Origin: Limnohabitans sp. 2KL-27
GTDB lineage: Bacteria > Pseudomonadota > Gammaproteobacteria > Burkholderiales > Burkholderiaceae_C
Assembly: GCF_001269345.1 (NCBI RefSeq)
Contig: NZ_CXOP01000002.1
Span: 806,853-870,852 of the forward strand
Direction: 5' to 3'
Length of the DNA stretch: 64,000 nucleotides
Positions 46,149 through 54,596 of this stretch are shown here, one piece after another. The notes beneath the pieces were generated by a model. The model worked only from the letters and a program-made list of their open reading frames with translations. It did not search any database and was not told where the DNA came from. A program made the position numbers and the translations under genes. Positions within the stretch are counted from its first letter, which is position 1. Each line of letters opens with the position of its first letter.

Positions 46149-46726
46149 GCACCTTGACCACGGCCGTCCCTCAAACGGTGCGCATCTTGGGCATTGACCC
46201 GGGTTTGCAAACCACAGGCTTCGGCGTGTTGGACATGACCGGTTCGCGCCTGCAGTACGTGGCCAGCGGGGTGATCGAGACGACGCGGGGTGACATGGGC
46301 AATTTGCCCGCCCGGCTGAAGGTGATTTACGACGGCGTTCGCGAAATCCATGCCCGTTACCAGCCCGATGTGGCCTCCGTCGAGATTGTTTTTGTGAACG
46401 TCAACCCGCAAGCGACCTTGCTGCTGGGGCAGGCGCGGGGCTGTTGTGTCACGGCTTTGGTGTCGTGCGACTTGCCGGTTGCCGAATACACCGCCTTGCA
46501 GATGAAGCAGTCGGTCACAGGGCACGGGCGGGCTGCCAAGTCGCAAGTTCAAGAAATGGTCAAACGCTTGCTGCAGTTGCCGGTGGTGCCGCGTCAGGAT
46601 GCGGCAGACGCTTTGGGCATGGCGATCACCCATGCGCATGCCAGTCCGTCCATGAACAAACTGGCCGCTCAGGGGGTGCTCAACCGTAAAACCCACGGCA
46701 TGTTCCGCAGCGGACGCAGCCATTGA
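46145..46726 (+). CDS. ruvC: Holliday junction resolvase RuvC
   Basis: 193 residues. Cuts Holliday junctions after RuvAB branch migration. The acidic residues are present: Asp in [14 protein letters not shown], Glu in [12 protein letters not shown], and two Asp in [16 protein letters not shown]. The start is a GTG overlapping the mtgA stop. ruvA and ruvB are not in the window. Confidence 0.94.
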   Translation: MSTLTTAVPQTVRILGIDPGLQTTGFGVLDMTGSRLQYVASGVIETTRGDMGNLPARLKVIYDGVREIHARYQPDVASVEIVFVNVNPQATLLLGQARGCCVTALVSCDLPVAEYTALQMKQSVTGHGRAAKSQVQEMVKRLLQLPVVPRQDAADALGMAITHAHASPSMNKLAAQGVLNRKTHGMFRSGRSH

Positions 46727-46762
46727 CCCGGGGCTTGCGCTGTATGGCCCATGCCTGCCTGA

Positions 46763-46768
46763 GATAAT
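46763..46768 (+). promoter_or_regulatory. -10 element directly upstream of rodA
   Basis: GATAAT ends 7 nt before the rodA ATG, and there is no Shine-Dalgarno sequence between them. Same architecture as dapF (GATAAT, 7 nt, ATG). Confidence 0.45.
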
Positions 46769-46775
46769 CCGCGCC

Positions 46776-47930
46776 ATGGGTTCAGTCATTCAAAAGCCGA
46801 CGCTGTGGCAGCGCATGGTGTATTTGCTCAGGGGTTTCGATGGCCCTTTGGCATTTGCCGTGTTCATGCTCGCCTGTGCCGGATTGCTGATCATGTTTTC
46901 ATCGGGCTATGACCATGGCACCCGCTTTGTGGACCACGGCCGGAACATGCTGCTGGCCGGCTTCATCATGTTCGTGGTGGCCCAAATGCCGCCCCAAAAA
47001 CTCATGGCCTGGGCCGTGCCCATCTACACCGTGGGGGTGATTTTGCTGGTGGCGGTGGCCATTTTTGGCATCACCAAAAAAGGGTCTCGGCGCTGGATCA
47101 ATTTGGGGGTCGTGATTCAGCCCAGCGAAATTTTGAAGATTGCCTTGCCCTTGATGCTGGCAGCTTGGTTCCAAAAGCGCGAAGGCCAACTCAGGCCCTT
47201 TGACTTTGCGGTGGCCTTGTTGATCTTGGGTGTTCCGGTCGGGTTGATCATGAAGCAGCCGGACTTGGGCACCTCTTTGCTGGTGCTGGCCGCGGGTTTG
47301 GCGGTGATTTTCTTTGCTGGACTCAAGTGGCGCTGGATTTTGCCGCCGATGGTGTTGGGGGTCTTGGGCATCATGGTCCTGGTGATCATGGATCCGACCT
47401 TGTGTGCCGACGGCGTGGACTGGCGAGTGCTGCACGAGTACCAGCGCCAGCGCGTGTGCACCTTGCTGGATCCGGCGCGTGACCCATTGGGTAAGGGCTT
47501 TCACATCATCCAGGGCATGATCGCCATCGGCTCTGGCGGGGTATGGGGCAAAGGCTTCATGCAAGGCACGCAAACCCACCTTGAATTCATCCCTGAGCGC
47601 ACCACCGACTTCATTTTTGCCGCCTATGGTGAAGAGTTTGGTTTTGTGGGCGGCTTGTTCCTGATTTTCTGGTTCTTTTTTCTGGTTTACCGGGCCTTGG
47701 TCATCGCCGCAGAGGCCCCGACGCTGTTCAGCCGGCTGCTGGCGGGCAGCATGGCCATGATTTTCTTCACTTATGCTTTTGTGAACATGGGCATGGTCAG
47801 CGGGATCTTGCCGGTGGTGGGGGTGCCTTTGCCCTTCATCAGCTACGGCGGTACGGCCATGGTCACCTTGGGCTTGGCTCTGGGAATCCTCATGTCAATA
47901 GCCAAAGCCAAACAACTGGTGCAATCATGA
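46776..47930 (+). CDS. rodA: Rod shape-determining protein RodA (SEDS peptidoglycan polymerase)
   Basis: 384 residues, about ten membrane segments. SEDS motifs GSRRWINLGVVIQPSEILK, KQPDLGTSLLV, DPLGKGFHIIQGMIAIGSGG and PLPFISYGGTAMVTL. It is the elongation counterpart of the FtsW encoded above. The usual mre/mrdA partners are not in this window. Stop overlaps the next gene by 4 bp. Confidence 0.93.
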   Translation: MGSVIQKPTLWQRMVYLLRGFDGPLAFAVFMLACAGLLIMFSSGYDHGTRFVDHGRNMLLAGFIMFVVAQMPPQKLMAWAVPIYTVGVILLVAVAIFGITKKGSRRWINLGVVIQPSEILKIALPLMLAAWFQKREGQLRPFDFAVALLILGVPVGLIMKQPDLGTSLLVLAAGLAVIFFAGLKWRWILPPMVLGVLGIMVLVIMDPTLCADGVDWRVLHEYQRQRVCTLLDPARDPLGKGFHIIQGMIAIGSGGVWGKGFMQGTQTHLEFIPERTTDFIFAAYGEEFGFVGGLFLIFWFFFLVYRALVIAAEAPTLFSRLLAGSMAMIFFTYAFVNMGMVSGILPVVGVPLPFISYGGTAMVTLGLALGILMSIAKAKQLVQS

Positions 47931-48814
47931 AACAACTGATACCGATCGCGATCGTGGGTGCCGGCAATATGGGCGGCGGCATGCTCATGCGGCTGCGCCA
48001 GCTCGGTTGGGCGCTGGGGGTGCACGACACTGACGCCCAAGCCCAACGCAAAGCCGTGTCGCTGGGGGCAATGGATTGTGGGTCTGCCCTGCAGGCGGCG
48101 CAACACTTGAGCGATGACGGTGTCTTGCTCGTGGCGGTGGTCGATGCCGCTCAAACAGAGGCGGTGCTCTGGGGTGAAAACGGTGCGGCCCCGGCTCTGA
48201 AGCCGGGTCAGACGGTGATGCTGTGCCCGACACTGGGGCCTGCCACGGTAGAAGGCCAGGCTGAACGGCTGGCGCTCCAAGGTGTTGATGTCATCGATGC
48301 CCCCATGTCTGGCGGACCTTTGCGCGCGCAGGACGGCAGCATGAGCCTGATGGTGGCGTGTTCGGACCCCGTTTGGCAGCGCAGCCAGGAACTGCTCCAT
48401 GCGCTGAGCCAACGGGTGTTTCGTGTCGGGACCCGCGCCGGAGATGGCGCCCGCACCAAGCTCGTGAACAATTTGCTCGCAGCGGTGAATCTGGCCGGGG
48501 CCGCCGAGGCCATGGCGCTGGCCGAACGCTTGGGGCTGGACCCGGCAGGCACTTTGTCGGTGATCGAGGCCTCCAGTGGTCAGAGCTGGATCGGCTCGGA
48601 TCGGATGCGCCGTGCATTGGTGGGTGATTTTGCGCCGCGTGCCCACGTCAGCTTGCTGGCCAAAGACACCGGGCTGGCTGTACAGGCCGCAGATGAAGTC
48701 GCCTTTGACCCGATTTTGGGGCGTTTGGCAAGGGATGCATTTGCACAAGCGGTGCAGCAAGGTTGGGCCGAGCTGGACGATGCGGCCTTGCTCCAACTCA
48801 TGCGCCAGCGCTGA
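47927..48814 (+). CDS. NAD(P)-dependent beta-hydroxyacid dehydrogenase family protein
   Basis: 295 residues. N-terminal dinucleotide fold IAIVGAGNMGGGMLMRL, substrate motif DAPMSGGPLRAQDGSM and the catalytic Lys in RTKLVNNLLAAVNL place it in the 3-hydroxyisobutyrate/6-phosphogluconate dehydrogenase superfamily. The Gln-free DAPMSGG form fits hydroxyisobutyrate or tartronate semialdehyde-type enzymes. Translationally coupled to rodA, but a functional link is not obvious. Confidence 0.82.
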   Translation: MKQLIPIAIVGAGNMGGGMLMRLRQLGWALGVHDTDAQAQRKAVSLGAMDCGSALQAAQHLSDDGVLLVAVVDAAQTEAVLWGENGAAPALKPGQTVMLCPTLGPATVEGQAERLALQGVDVIDAPMSGGPLRAQDGSMSLMVACSDPVWQRSQELLHALSQRVFRVGTRAGDGARTKLVNNLLAAVNLAGAAEAMALAERLGLDPAGTLSVIEASSGQSWIGSDRMRRALVGDFAPRAHVSLLAKDTGLAVQAADEVAFDPILGRLARDAFAQAVQQGWAELDDAALLQLMRQR

Positions 48815-48908
48815 AGGCGGGCCAGGGATGGGGCAGGGGTCCTGGAGATGAGGGTTCAAGCGGACTTTGGGTCTCCGTCCGCTGCCGGCAAGGGTCTTGA
48901 TCAGTGCC

Positions 48909-48914
48909 TACAAT
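48909..48914 (+). promoter_or_regulatory. -10-like element directly upstream of tldD
   Basis: TACAAT ends 6 nt before the tldD ATG at 48921, again without a Shine-Dalgarno sequence. Confidence 0.35.
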
Positions 48915-48920
48915 GCCTGC

Positions 48921-50381
48921 ATGATTTCACGCGAACCCACCATCGAACGCTTGGCCACGGCCAAGTCCCTGCTGCTTGACCCGTTTGGTCTGAACGAAAC
49001 GCATCTGAGCCAAGCGCTCAACGCCATCAAGGCCCACGCGGTCGATGACGCCGATCTGTATTTTCAATACACCCGCTCCGAAGGCTGGAGCTTGGAAGAG
49101 GGCATCGTCAAGACGGGCAGCTTCAGCATCGACCAGGGCGTGGGCGTGCGGGCGGTGTCGGGCGAGAAAACCGCTTTTGCCTACTCGGACGATATTTCCG
49201 AAGCCTCTTTGATGGACGCCGCCTTGACGGTACGCGCCATTGCCTCAGCGGCGCAAAACAAGCGCATCCAGGTGCCGGCGCGCAAGATTTCGGCCAGCCG
49301 CTCGCTCTACCCCGCGCTGGACCCCATGTCCACACTGGACAGCACGGCCAAAGTCAATTTGCTGGGCCGAGTCGAAAAACTCGCCCGCGCCAAGGATCCG
49401 CGTGTGGTACAGGTCATGGCCGGTTTGGCCACCGAATACGACGTGGTCATGGTCGCCCGCGCCGACGGCACACTGGCCGCTGATGTGCGCCCCTTGATCC
49501 GCCTGTCGGTCACGGTGATCGCCGAGCAAAACGGCCGCCGTGAAGTGGGCAGCGCGGGCGGTGGTGGCCGCTTCGGCCTGGCCTATTTTGACGACGCCAT
49601 GGTCGAGAGCTATGTGCAAGAAGCGGTGTCGGCCGCGCTCATCAACCTCGAAGCTCGCCCTGCACCGGCGGGCGAGATGACGGTGGTGCTGGGCAATGGG
49701 TGGCCCGGCGTGTTGTTGCACGAAGCCGTGGGCCACGGCCTGGAGGGAGACTTCAACCGCAAGGGCTCGAGCGCTTTCAGCGGGCGCATTGGCCAACGTG
49801 TAGCGGCCAAAGGGGTCACCGTGCTTGACGACGGAACGATTGCCGACCGCCGGGGTTCACTGAATGTGGACGATGAAGGACACGCCAGTCAGAAGAATGT
49901 GCTGATCGAAGACGGCATCCTGCGCGGTTACATCCAGGATTCGATGAACGCCCGCCTGATGGGTGTCAAGCCCACAGGCAACGGCCGACGCGAAAGCTAC
50001 GCCCATGTGCCCATGCCGCGCATGACCAATACCTACATGTTGGGTGGTGACAAGAGCGCTGAAGAAATTGTGGCCAGCATCAAGAAGGGCTTGTATGCCA
50101 CCAATTTTGCGGGCGGGCAGGTGGACATCACCAGCGGCAAGTTTGTCTTCTCTGCCAGCCAGGCTTACTGGGTCGAAAACGGCAAAATCCAATACCCCGT
50201 CAAGGGCGCCACCCTGATCGGCAGCGGACCTGAGTCGCTCAAAAAGATCAGCATGATCGGCAACGACATGAAGCTGGACTCGGGTGTGGGCACTTGCGGC
50301 AAGGAAGGCCAGAGCGTGCCGGTGGGCGTGGGTCAGCCGACCTTGCGCATCGATGGCCTGACCGTTGGGGGCACGGCCTGA
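48921..50381 (+). CDS. tldD: Metalloprotease TldD
   Basis: 486 residues, close to E. coli TldD. The zinc motif is HEAVGH in VLLHEAVGHGLEGDF, followed by KGSSAFSGRIGQRV and ESYAHVPMPRMTNTYM. With TldE (PmbA) it degrades unfolded peptides and processes microcin and CcdA. tldE is not nearby. Start at ATG 48921 gives the family length; the frame is open to 48867. Confidence 0.94.
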   Translation: MISREPTIERLATAKSLLLDPFGLNETHLSQALNAIKAHAVDDADLYFQYTRSEGWSLEEGIVKTGSFSIDQGVGVRAVSGEKTAFAYSDDISEASLMDAALTVRAIASAAQNKRIQVPARKISASRSLYPALDPMSTLDSTAKVNLLGRVEKLARAKDPRVVQVMAGLATEYDVVMVARADGTLAADVRPLIRLSVTVIAEQNGRREVGSAGGGGRFGLAYFDDAMVESYVQEAVSAALINLEARPAPAGEMTVVLGNGWPGVLLHEAVGHGLEGDFNRKGSSAFSGRIGQRVAAKGVTVLDDGTIADRRGSLNVDDEGHASQKNVLIEDGILRGYIQDSMNARLMGVKPTGNGRRESYAHVPMPRMTNTYMLGGDKSAEEIVASIKKGLYATNFAGGQVDITSGKFVFSASQAYWVENGKIQYPVKGATLIGSGPESLKKISMIGNDMKLDSGVGTCGKEGQSVPVGVGQPTLRIDGLTVGGTA

Positions 50382-50458
50382 AGCACACAAAAGCCCTCCG
50401 GGTTTGTCCCCGGATCGGCCTGTCAGGAACGGTCATTCACCTGTGATACATTGAACCC

Positions 50459-50533
50459 ATGTCTTTGCGCTTTGCTTTTTACTTTTTTTATTTTGGATTC
50501 TCAGTCCCCGGCGGACGAGAGGCGAGCGCATAA
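50459..50533 (+). CDS. Phe/Tyr-rich leader peptide of the aroG attenuator
   Basis: A 24-codon open frame with a start ATG and TAA stop. Residues 5-14 read FAFYFFYFGF, that is six Phe and two Tyr in ten codons. It is followed by the antiterminator and terminator arms described next, and then aroG. No strong Shine-Dalgarno precedes it; a GATACA hexamer at 50445-50450, preceded by TGT (extended -10), ends 8 nt before the ATG, so the leader may be translated from a leaderless mRNA. The peptide itself probably has no other function. Confidence 0.85.
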   Translation: MSLRFAFYFFYFGFSVPGGREASA

Positions 50534-50563
50534 GCACCCGAACATCTCGACACACACCGCCGG
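50508..50563 (+). promoter_or_regulatory. Antiterminator of the aroG attenuator
   Basis: CCGGCGG at 50508-50514, inside the leader codons just after the aromatic run, is identical to the 3' arm of the downstream terminator and complementary to CCGCCGG at 50557-50563. A ribosome stalled on the Phe/Tyr codons leaves it free to pair and so blocks the terminator; a ribosome at the stop codon (50531-50533) would cover it. Confidence 0.75.
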
Positions 50564-50589
50564 AGCCCCAAAGCCCGGCGGTTTTTTTT
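50557..50589 (+). terminator. Attenuator terminator upstream of aroG
   Basis: CCGCCGG at 50557-50563 pairs with CCGGCGG at 50575-50581, followed by eight T (50582-50589). It lies between the leader peptide and the aroG ribosome binding site, so it is a regulated terminator. Confidence 0.88.
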
Positions 50590-50619
50590 GACCTGTTTTT
50601 TCAATCTGAGGAGTCCACG

Positions 50620-51741
50620 ATGAACGCCAAAACCGCAGCCCCCGAGAGTTGGTATCCGAATGCCGCCGACCGCACCGGCCAGACCGACGACGAACGCATC
50701 AAGGACATCACCGTGCTCCCGCCCCCGGAGCATTTGATCCGCTTTTTCCCGATTGCCGGAACGGCCACGGAAACCCTGATTTCCCAAACTCGCCAATCCA
50801 TCGCCAAGATCGTGCACGGCCAAGACGACCGCCTGCTGGTCATCATCGGCCCATGCTCGATCCACGACCCGGCCGCCGCCCTGGACTATGCCCGCCGTTT
50901 GAAGCCCTTGCGGGACAAGTACGCCGACACCCTCGAGATCGTGATGCGCGTGTATTTTGAAAAGCCCCGCACCACCGTGGGCTGGAAGGGTCTGATCAAC
51001 GACCCCTACCTGGACGAGAGTTACCGCATTGACGAAGGCCTGCGCATCGCACGCCAGCTGCTGATCGAGATCAACCGCCAAGGCCTGCCCGCAGGCAGTG
51101 AGTTCCTGGATGTGATCTCGCCGCAGTACATCGGCGACCTGATCAGCTGGGGCGCCATCGGTGCGCGCACGACCGAGAGCCAGGTGCACCGCGAGCTGGC
51201 TTCGGGCCTGTCGGCCCCCATCGGCTTCAAGAACGGCACCGATGGCAACATCAAGATCGCGACCGATGCGATCCAGGCGGCCGCCCGTGGCCACCACTTT
51301 TTGTCCGTCCACAAAAACGGTCAGGTCGCCATCGTGCAGACCCAGGGCAACCAAGATTGCCACGTGATCTTGCGCGGCGGCAAAGCGCCCAATTACGACG
51401 CCGAGAGCGTGGCTGCGGCGTGCAAGGAACTCGAAGCTGCCAAACTGCCCGCCACCTTGATGGTCGACTGCAGCCACGCCAACAGCAGCAAAAAGCACGA
51501 GCGCCAAATCGATGTGGCCAAAGACATCGCGGCGCAAATCAGCGGCGGCTCACGCCAGGTCTTCGGCGTCATGGTCGAAAGCCACTTGAAAGACGGTGCC
51601 CAGAAGTTCACGCCAGGACAGCACGATGTGGCGAACTTGACCTACGGCCAGAGCATCACCGACGCCTGCATCGGCTGGGACGACAGCGAAGGCGTGTTGC
51701 AGGTGTTGTCGGATGCGGTGAAGGCAAGACGCGCGGGATGA
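50620..51741 (+). CDS. aroG: 3-deoxy-7-phosphoheptulonate (DAHP) synthase, class I
   Basis: 373 residues. Joins phosphoenolpyruvate and erythrose 4-phosphate, the first step of aromatic amino acid synthesis. Signatures: IIGPCSIHDPAAALDYA, RVYFEKPRTTVGWKGLINDP, SHVILRGG in the local form CHVILRGGKAPNY, and VDCSHANSSKKHERQ. GAGGAG precedes the ATG. The class I AroFGH family includes Phe-, Tyr- and Trp-inhibited isozymes; the Phe/Tyr leader upstream argues for a Phe/Tyr-type enzyme here. Regulation is by the attenuator. Confidence 0.95.
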   Translation: MNAKTAAPESWYPNAADRTGQTDDERIKDITVLPPPEHLIRFFPIAGTATETLISQTRQSIAKIVHGQDDRLLVIIGPCSIHDPAAALDYARRLKPLRDKYADTLEIVMRVYFEKPRTTVGWKGLINDPYLDESYRIDEGLRIARQLLIEINRQGLPAGSEFLDVISPQYIGDLISWGAIGARTTESQVHRELASGLSAPIGFKNGTDGNIKIATDAIQAAARGHHFLSVHKNGQVAIVQTQGNQDCHVILRGGKAPNYDAESVAAACKELEAAKLPATLMVDCSHANSSKKHERQIDVAKDIAAQISGGSRQVFGVMVESHLKDGAQKFTPGQHDVANLTYGQSITDACIGWDDSEGVLQVLSDAVKARRAG

Positions 51742-51851
51742 TGGCGGGCGCGGCCCTTCCTTTGTGGTCGTTCACCCCTGCTAGCCAATGCTTGAATGAC
51801 CCCTGCCAGCATGCGCAAGCAGGGGCCCCGCTTCCAATCAAGGGCTAGCTG

Positions 51852-53222
51852 TCAGCGACTTGCCAAGGCTGCCAGCAGCTTGGCATGGATCCCGCCAAAG
51901 CCCCCATTGCTCATGCACAGCAGGTGATCGCCGGGTTGGACTTGGGCCAGCACCTGTGCGATCATCTCGTCGATGTTGGCGCCCACCTGCGCCTTGTCGC
52001 CCATAGGCTGGAGTGCTGCTTGGGCGTCCCAGCCCAAACCGCCCGAATGGCAAAACGCCAGATCGGCTTCTTCCAGGCTCCAGGGCAACTGGGCTTTCAT
52101 GGTGCCCAGTTTCATGGTGTTGCTGCGGGGCTCAAAAATCGCCAGGATGCGGGCCGCGCCCACCTGACGGCGCAGGCCGTTGACGGTGGTGCGGATGGCC
52201 GTGGGGTGGTGGGCAAAGTCGTCGTAGACGGTGATGCCGTTCACCCTGCCGCGCACTTCCATGCGGCGCTTGACGTTTTCAAACGTGGTGAGCGCTTGCG
52301 CGGCCGTTGCGGGTGACACGCCGACATGATCGGCCGCGGCGATGGCAGCCAGCGCATTGAGTTGGTTGTGCACGCCGCCAATGGCCCACTGCACATGGGC
52401 GACCGCTTGGCCGGCTTGCAGCACGTTGAAACTGGCGGGTTCGCCATCGGCCACGAAGTCGCTCACGGCCGAACCAAAGCTGCGCACCTCGCTCCAGCAG
52501 CCTTGAGCCAGCACGCGGGTCAGGCTTTCTTCCAGGCCGTTGACCACCACGCGACCCGAGCCGGGCACGGTGCGCACCAGGTGGTGGAACTGGCGCTCGA
52601 TAGCGGCCAGGTCGTCAAAGATGTCGGCGTGGTCGAATTCGAGGTTGTTCAGGATGGCCGTGCGCGGGCGGTAGTGCACGAACTTGCTGCGCTTGTCGAA
52701 AAAGGCGGTGTCGTACTCGTCGGCTTCGATCACGAAATACTGGCCCCCGCCCAAGCGGGCCGACACGCCAAAGTTGAGCGGCACGCCGCCCACCAAAAAA
52801 CCGGGTTCCAGCCCAGCCTGCTCCAGCACCCAGGCCAGCATCGAGGTGGTGGTGGTTTTGCCGTGCGTGCCGGCGACGGCCAGCACATGGCGGCCTTGCA
52901 GCACCTGTTCGGACAGCCACTGGGGGCCGCTGGTGTAGGGGGCGCCGGCTTCCAAAATGGCTTCCATCAAGGGGAATTTGGGGCTGCCGTCGGCCAATCG
53001 GGCGCGGCTGACCACATTGCCGATCACATACATATCGGGTTGGAGGGCCATCTGGTCAGTGTCAAAGCCCTCGATCAGCTCGATGCCCAAAGCCCTCAGC
53101 TGGTCGCTCATGGGCGGGTAGACGCCTGCATCACACCCTGTGACCCGATGCCCTGCCTCGCGGGCCAACGCGGCCAAGCCCCCCATGAAGGTCCCACAAA
53201 TGCCCAATATATGTATATGCAT
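51852..53222 (-). CDS. mpl: UDP-N-acetylmuramate:L-alanyl-gamma-D-glutamyl-meso-diaminopimelate ligase
   Basis: 456 residues, murein recycling ligase that attaches the recovered tripeptide to UDP-MurNAc. Mur ligase motifs: IHILGICGTFMGGLAALA at the start, [30 protein letters not shown] and DDFAHHPTAI. It complements AmpD, whose gene begins to appear at the end of this window. On the minus strand a TAAAAT hexamer (53229-53234) ends 6 nt before the ATG. It is divergent from the next gene. Confidence 0.93.
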   Translation of the reverse strand: MHIHILGICGTFMGGLAALAREAGHRVTGCDAGVYPPMSDQLRALGIELIEGFDTDQMALQPDMYVIGNVVSRARLADGSPKFPLMEAILEAGAPYTSGPQWLSEQVLQGRHVLAVAGTHGKTTTTSMLAWVLEQAGLEPGFLVGGVPLNFGVSARLGGGQYFVIEADEYDTAFFDKRSKFVHYRPRTAILNNLEFDHADIFDDLAAIERQFHHLVRTVPGSGRVVVNGLEESLTRVLAQGCWSEVRSFGSAVSDFVADGEPASFNVLQAGQAVAHVQWAIGGVHNQLNALAAIAAADHVGVSPATAAQALTTFENVKRRMEVRGRVNGITVYDDFAHHPTAIRTTVNGLRRQVGAARILAIFEPRSNTMKLGTMKAQLPWSLEEADLAFCHSGGLGWDAQAALQPMGDKAQVGANIDEMIAQVLAQVQPGDHLLCMSNGGFGGIHAKLLAALASR

Positions 53223-53279
53223 CCCCCGATTTTAGGGGGCCATCGGCCGCAAACTGGACAGCGCCCCATTGGGGCCGGT

Positions 53280-53285
53280 CACAAT
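53280..53285 (+). promoter_or_regulatory. -10-like element upstream of the 53294 gene
   Basis: CACAAT ends 8 nt before ATG 53294. With the minus-strand TAAAAT at 53229-53234 in front of mpl it forms a divergent pair of -10-like hexamers each close to its start codon. Confidence 0.3.
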
Positions 53286-53293
53286 CGGTGCCC

Positions 53294-53878
53294 ATGAACG
53301 ACCTTGCCCTTGAAATTGCTGCAACCGCCGCCCGTTTGGTGGTCGAAGAAGGCCTGGCTTTTGGTGCAGCCAAGCACCGCGCCCTCAAAGAGCTTGGCCT
53401 GCCCGCCCGGACGGCTTTACCTGCCAACGATGTGGTCGAGTCTGAGGTGCGCGACTACATCGCCTTGTTTTGCGCCGACACGCAGCCCGGCGAGCTGCTG
53501 GCCTTGCGCGAACTGGCCAAGGTATGGATGCAGCGTCTGGCCGAATTTCGCCCGCATCTGGGCGGTGCGGTCTGGCAAGGCTGGGCCACGCGCTTGTGTG
53601 ATGTGGACCTGGCTTTGTTTTGTGACGACCCCAAATCGGCCGAAATTGCCCTGATCAACCAGAATCAGCGCTACGAGACGCAAAGCGTGCGCGGCCTGCA
53701 TGGGGACGATGTGGAGGTGTTGAGTCTGCACAGTTTTTGTGCACCTTTGAACGAAGATGTGGGCGTGCACCTGCGCATTTACGATCTGGATGATATGCGT
53801 GGGGCTTTGCTGCCCGATGCCCAAGGCCGTTCTCCCCGGGGGGATTTGGCTGCTTTAGAGCGCTTGCTGGCGGCATGA
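53294..53878 (+). CDS. Protein of unknown function conserved next to mpl
   Basis: 194 residues, soluble, no signal or membrane segment. I do not recognise a catalogued domain with certainty. The segment LCDVDLALFCDDPKSAEIALINQ with spaced aspartates recalls small nucleotidyltransferases, and VEVLSLHSFCAPLNEDVGVHLRIYDLDDMRG is probably a beta-rich core. Its position divergent from mpl and overlapping (ATGA) the thioredoxin gene downstream suggests a true, expressed gene. Start ATG 53294 preferred over GTG 53288. Confidence 0.65.
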   Translation: MNDLALEIAATAARLVVEEGLAFGAAKHRALKELGLPARTALPANDVVESEVRDYIALFCADTQPGELLALRELAKVWMQRLAEFRPHLGGAVWQGWATRLCDVDLALFCDDPKSAEIALINQNQRYETQSVRGLHGDDVEVLSLHSFCAPLNEDVGVHLRIYDLDDMRGALLPDAQGRSPRGDLAALERLLAA

Positions 53879-54435
53879 AAGACAATTCGAGCATGAACCC
53901 ATCCACTTCAAACTCCTCCAGACGCCACCTGATTTGGGGGGCTGGTGCTGCCGCTGCGGTTGCCGGTGTGGGCGTGGCCTTGTGGCGGTTTGAGCCCCGC
54001 GACGTGGCCCAAGCTGCCAGCCATCCGTTTTGGGCTCAGCAATTCGAGACGCCCTCTGGCGAAGCCTTGGCCATGGCGGGTTTTCAGGGCAAACCCCTGC
54101 TGCTCAACTTCTGGGCCACTTGGTGCCCGCCTTGCATCGAAGAGTTGCCCATGATCGAGGCCTTCTGGCAAGAAAATAGGCCCAACGGTCATCAAGTGGT
54201 GGCTTTGGCCATTGATCAGCCCAGTGCAGTGCGTCGCTTTTTGGGGCGACAGCCGCTGGGCTTCCCTGTCGGAATGGCGGGATTGGCGGGCACAGAACTG
54301 GCCAAGTCACTGGGCAATGCGGCGGGTGGTTTGCCATTTACCGTCTTTTTCAAAGAAGATGGCAGCATTTGGCGACAGAAGATGGGTCAATTGACATCGG
54401 ATGATCTCGCCCAATGGCGCGATGTTCGTATTTGA
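53875..54435 (+). CDS. TlpA/ResA-like thioredoxin family protein, exported
   Basis: 186 residues. N-terminal signal with a twin-arginine-like start (SRRHLIWGAGAAAAVAG), then a thioredoxin fold with the redox motif WCPPC in FWATWCPPCIEELP and the cis-Pro region GLPFTVFF. Acts in the periplasm as a disulfide reductase, for instance in cytochrome c maturation or protection of lipoproteins. The start at 53875 overlaps the previous stop; ATG 53893 is an alternative. Confidence 0.88.
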   Translation: MKDNSSMNPSTSNSSRRHLIWGAGAAAAVAGVGVALWRFEPRDVAQAASHPFWAQQFETPSGEALAMAGFQGKPLLLNFWATWCPPCIEELPMIEAFWQENRPNGHQVVALAIDQPSAVRRFLGRQPLGFPVGMAGLAGTELAKSLGNAAGGLPFTVFFKEDGSIWRQKMGQLTSDDLAQWRDVRI

Positions 54436-54596
54436 GTAGCTCCGGCACTTGATGTGCTGGGCTTTTGCCGCTCGCCATGGCCGGCGGCAACGGTAAAACT
54501 GTTCCAATTCTGACCAGAAAAGACGATTTCGAGGGTTTTTACTGAAATTTGGTGTAAATTCAAGCCATTACCTGTGCTTACCGCAATGGAGGATCT

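Noticed and set aside
51800..51825. Hairpin CCCCTGC / GCAGGGG between aroG and mpl
   Set aside because: No T run on either strand, so a terminator cannot be claimed.
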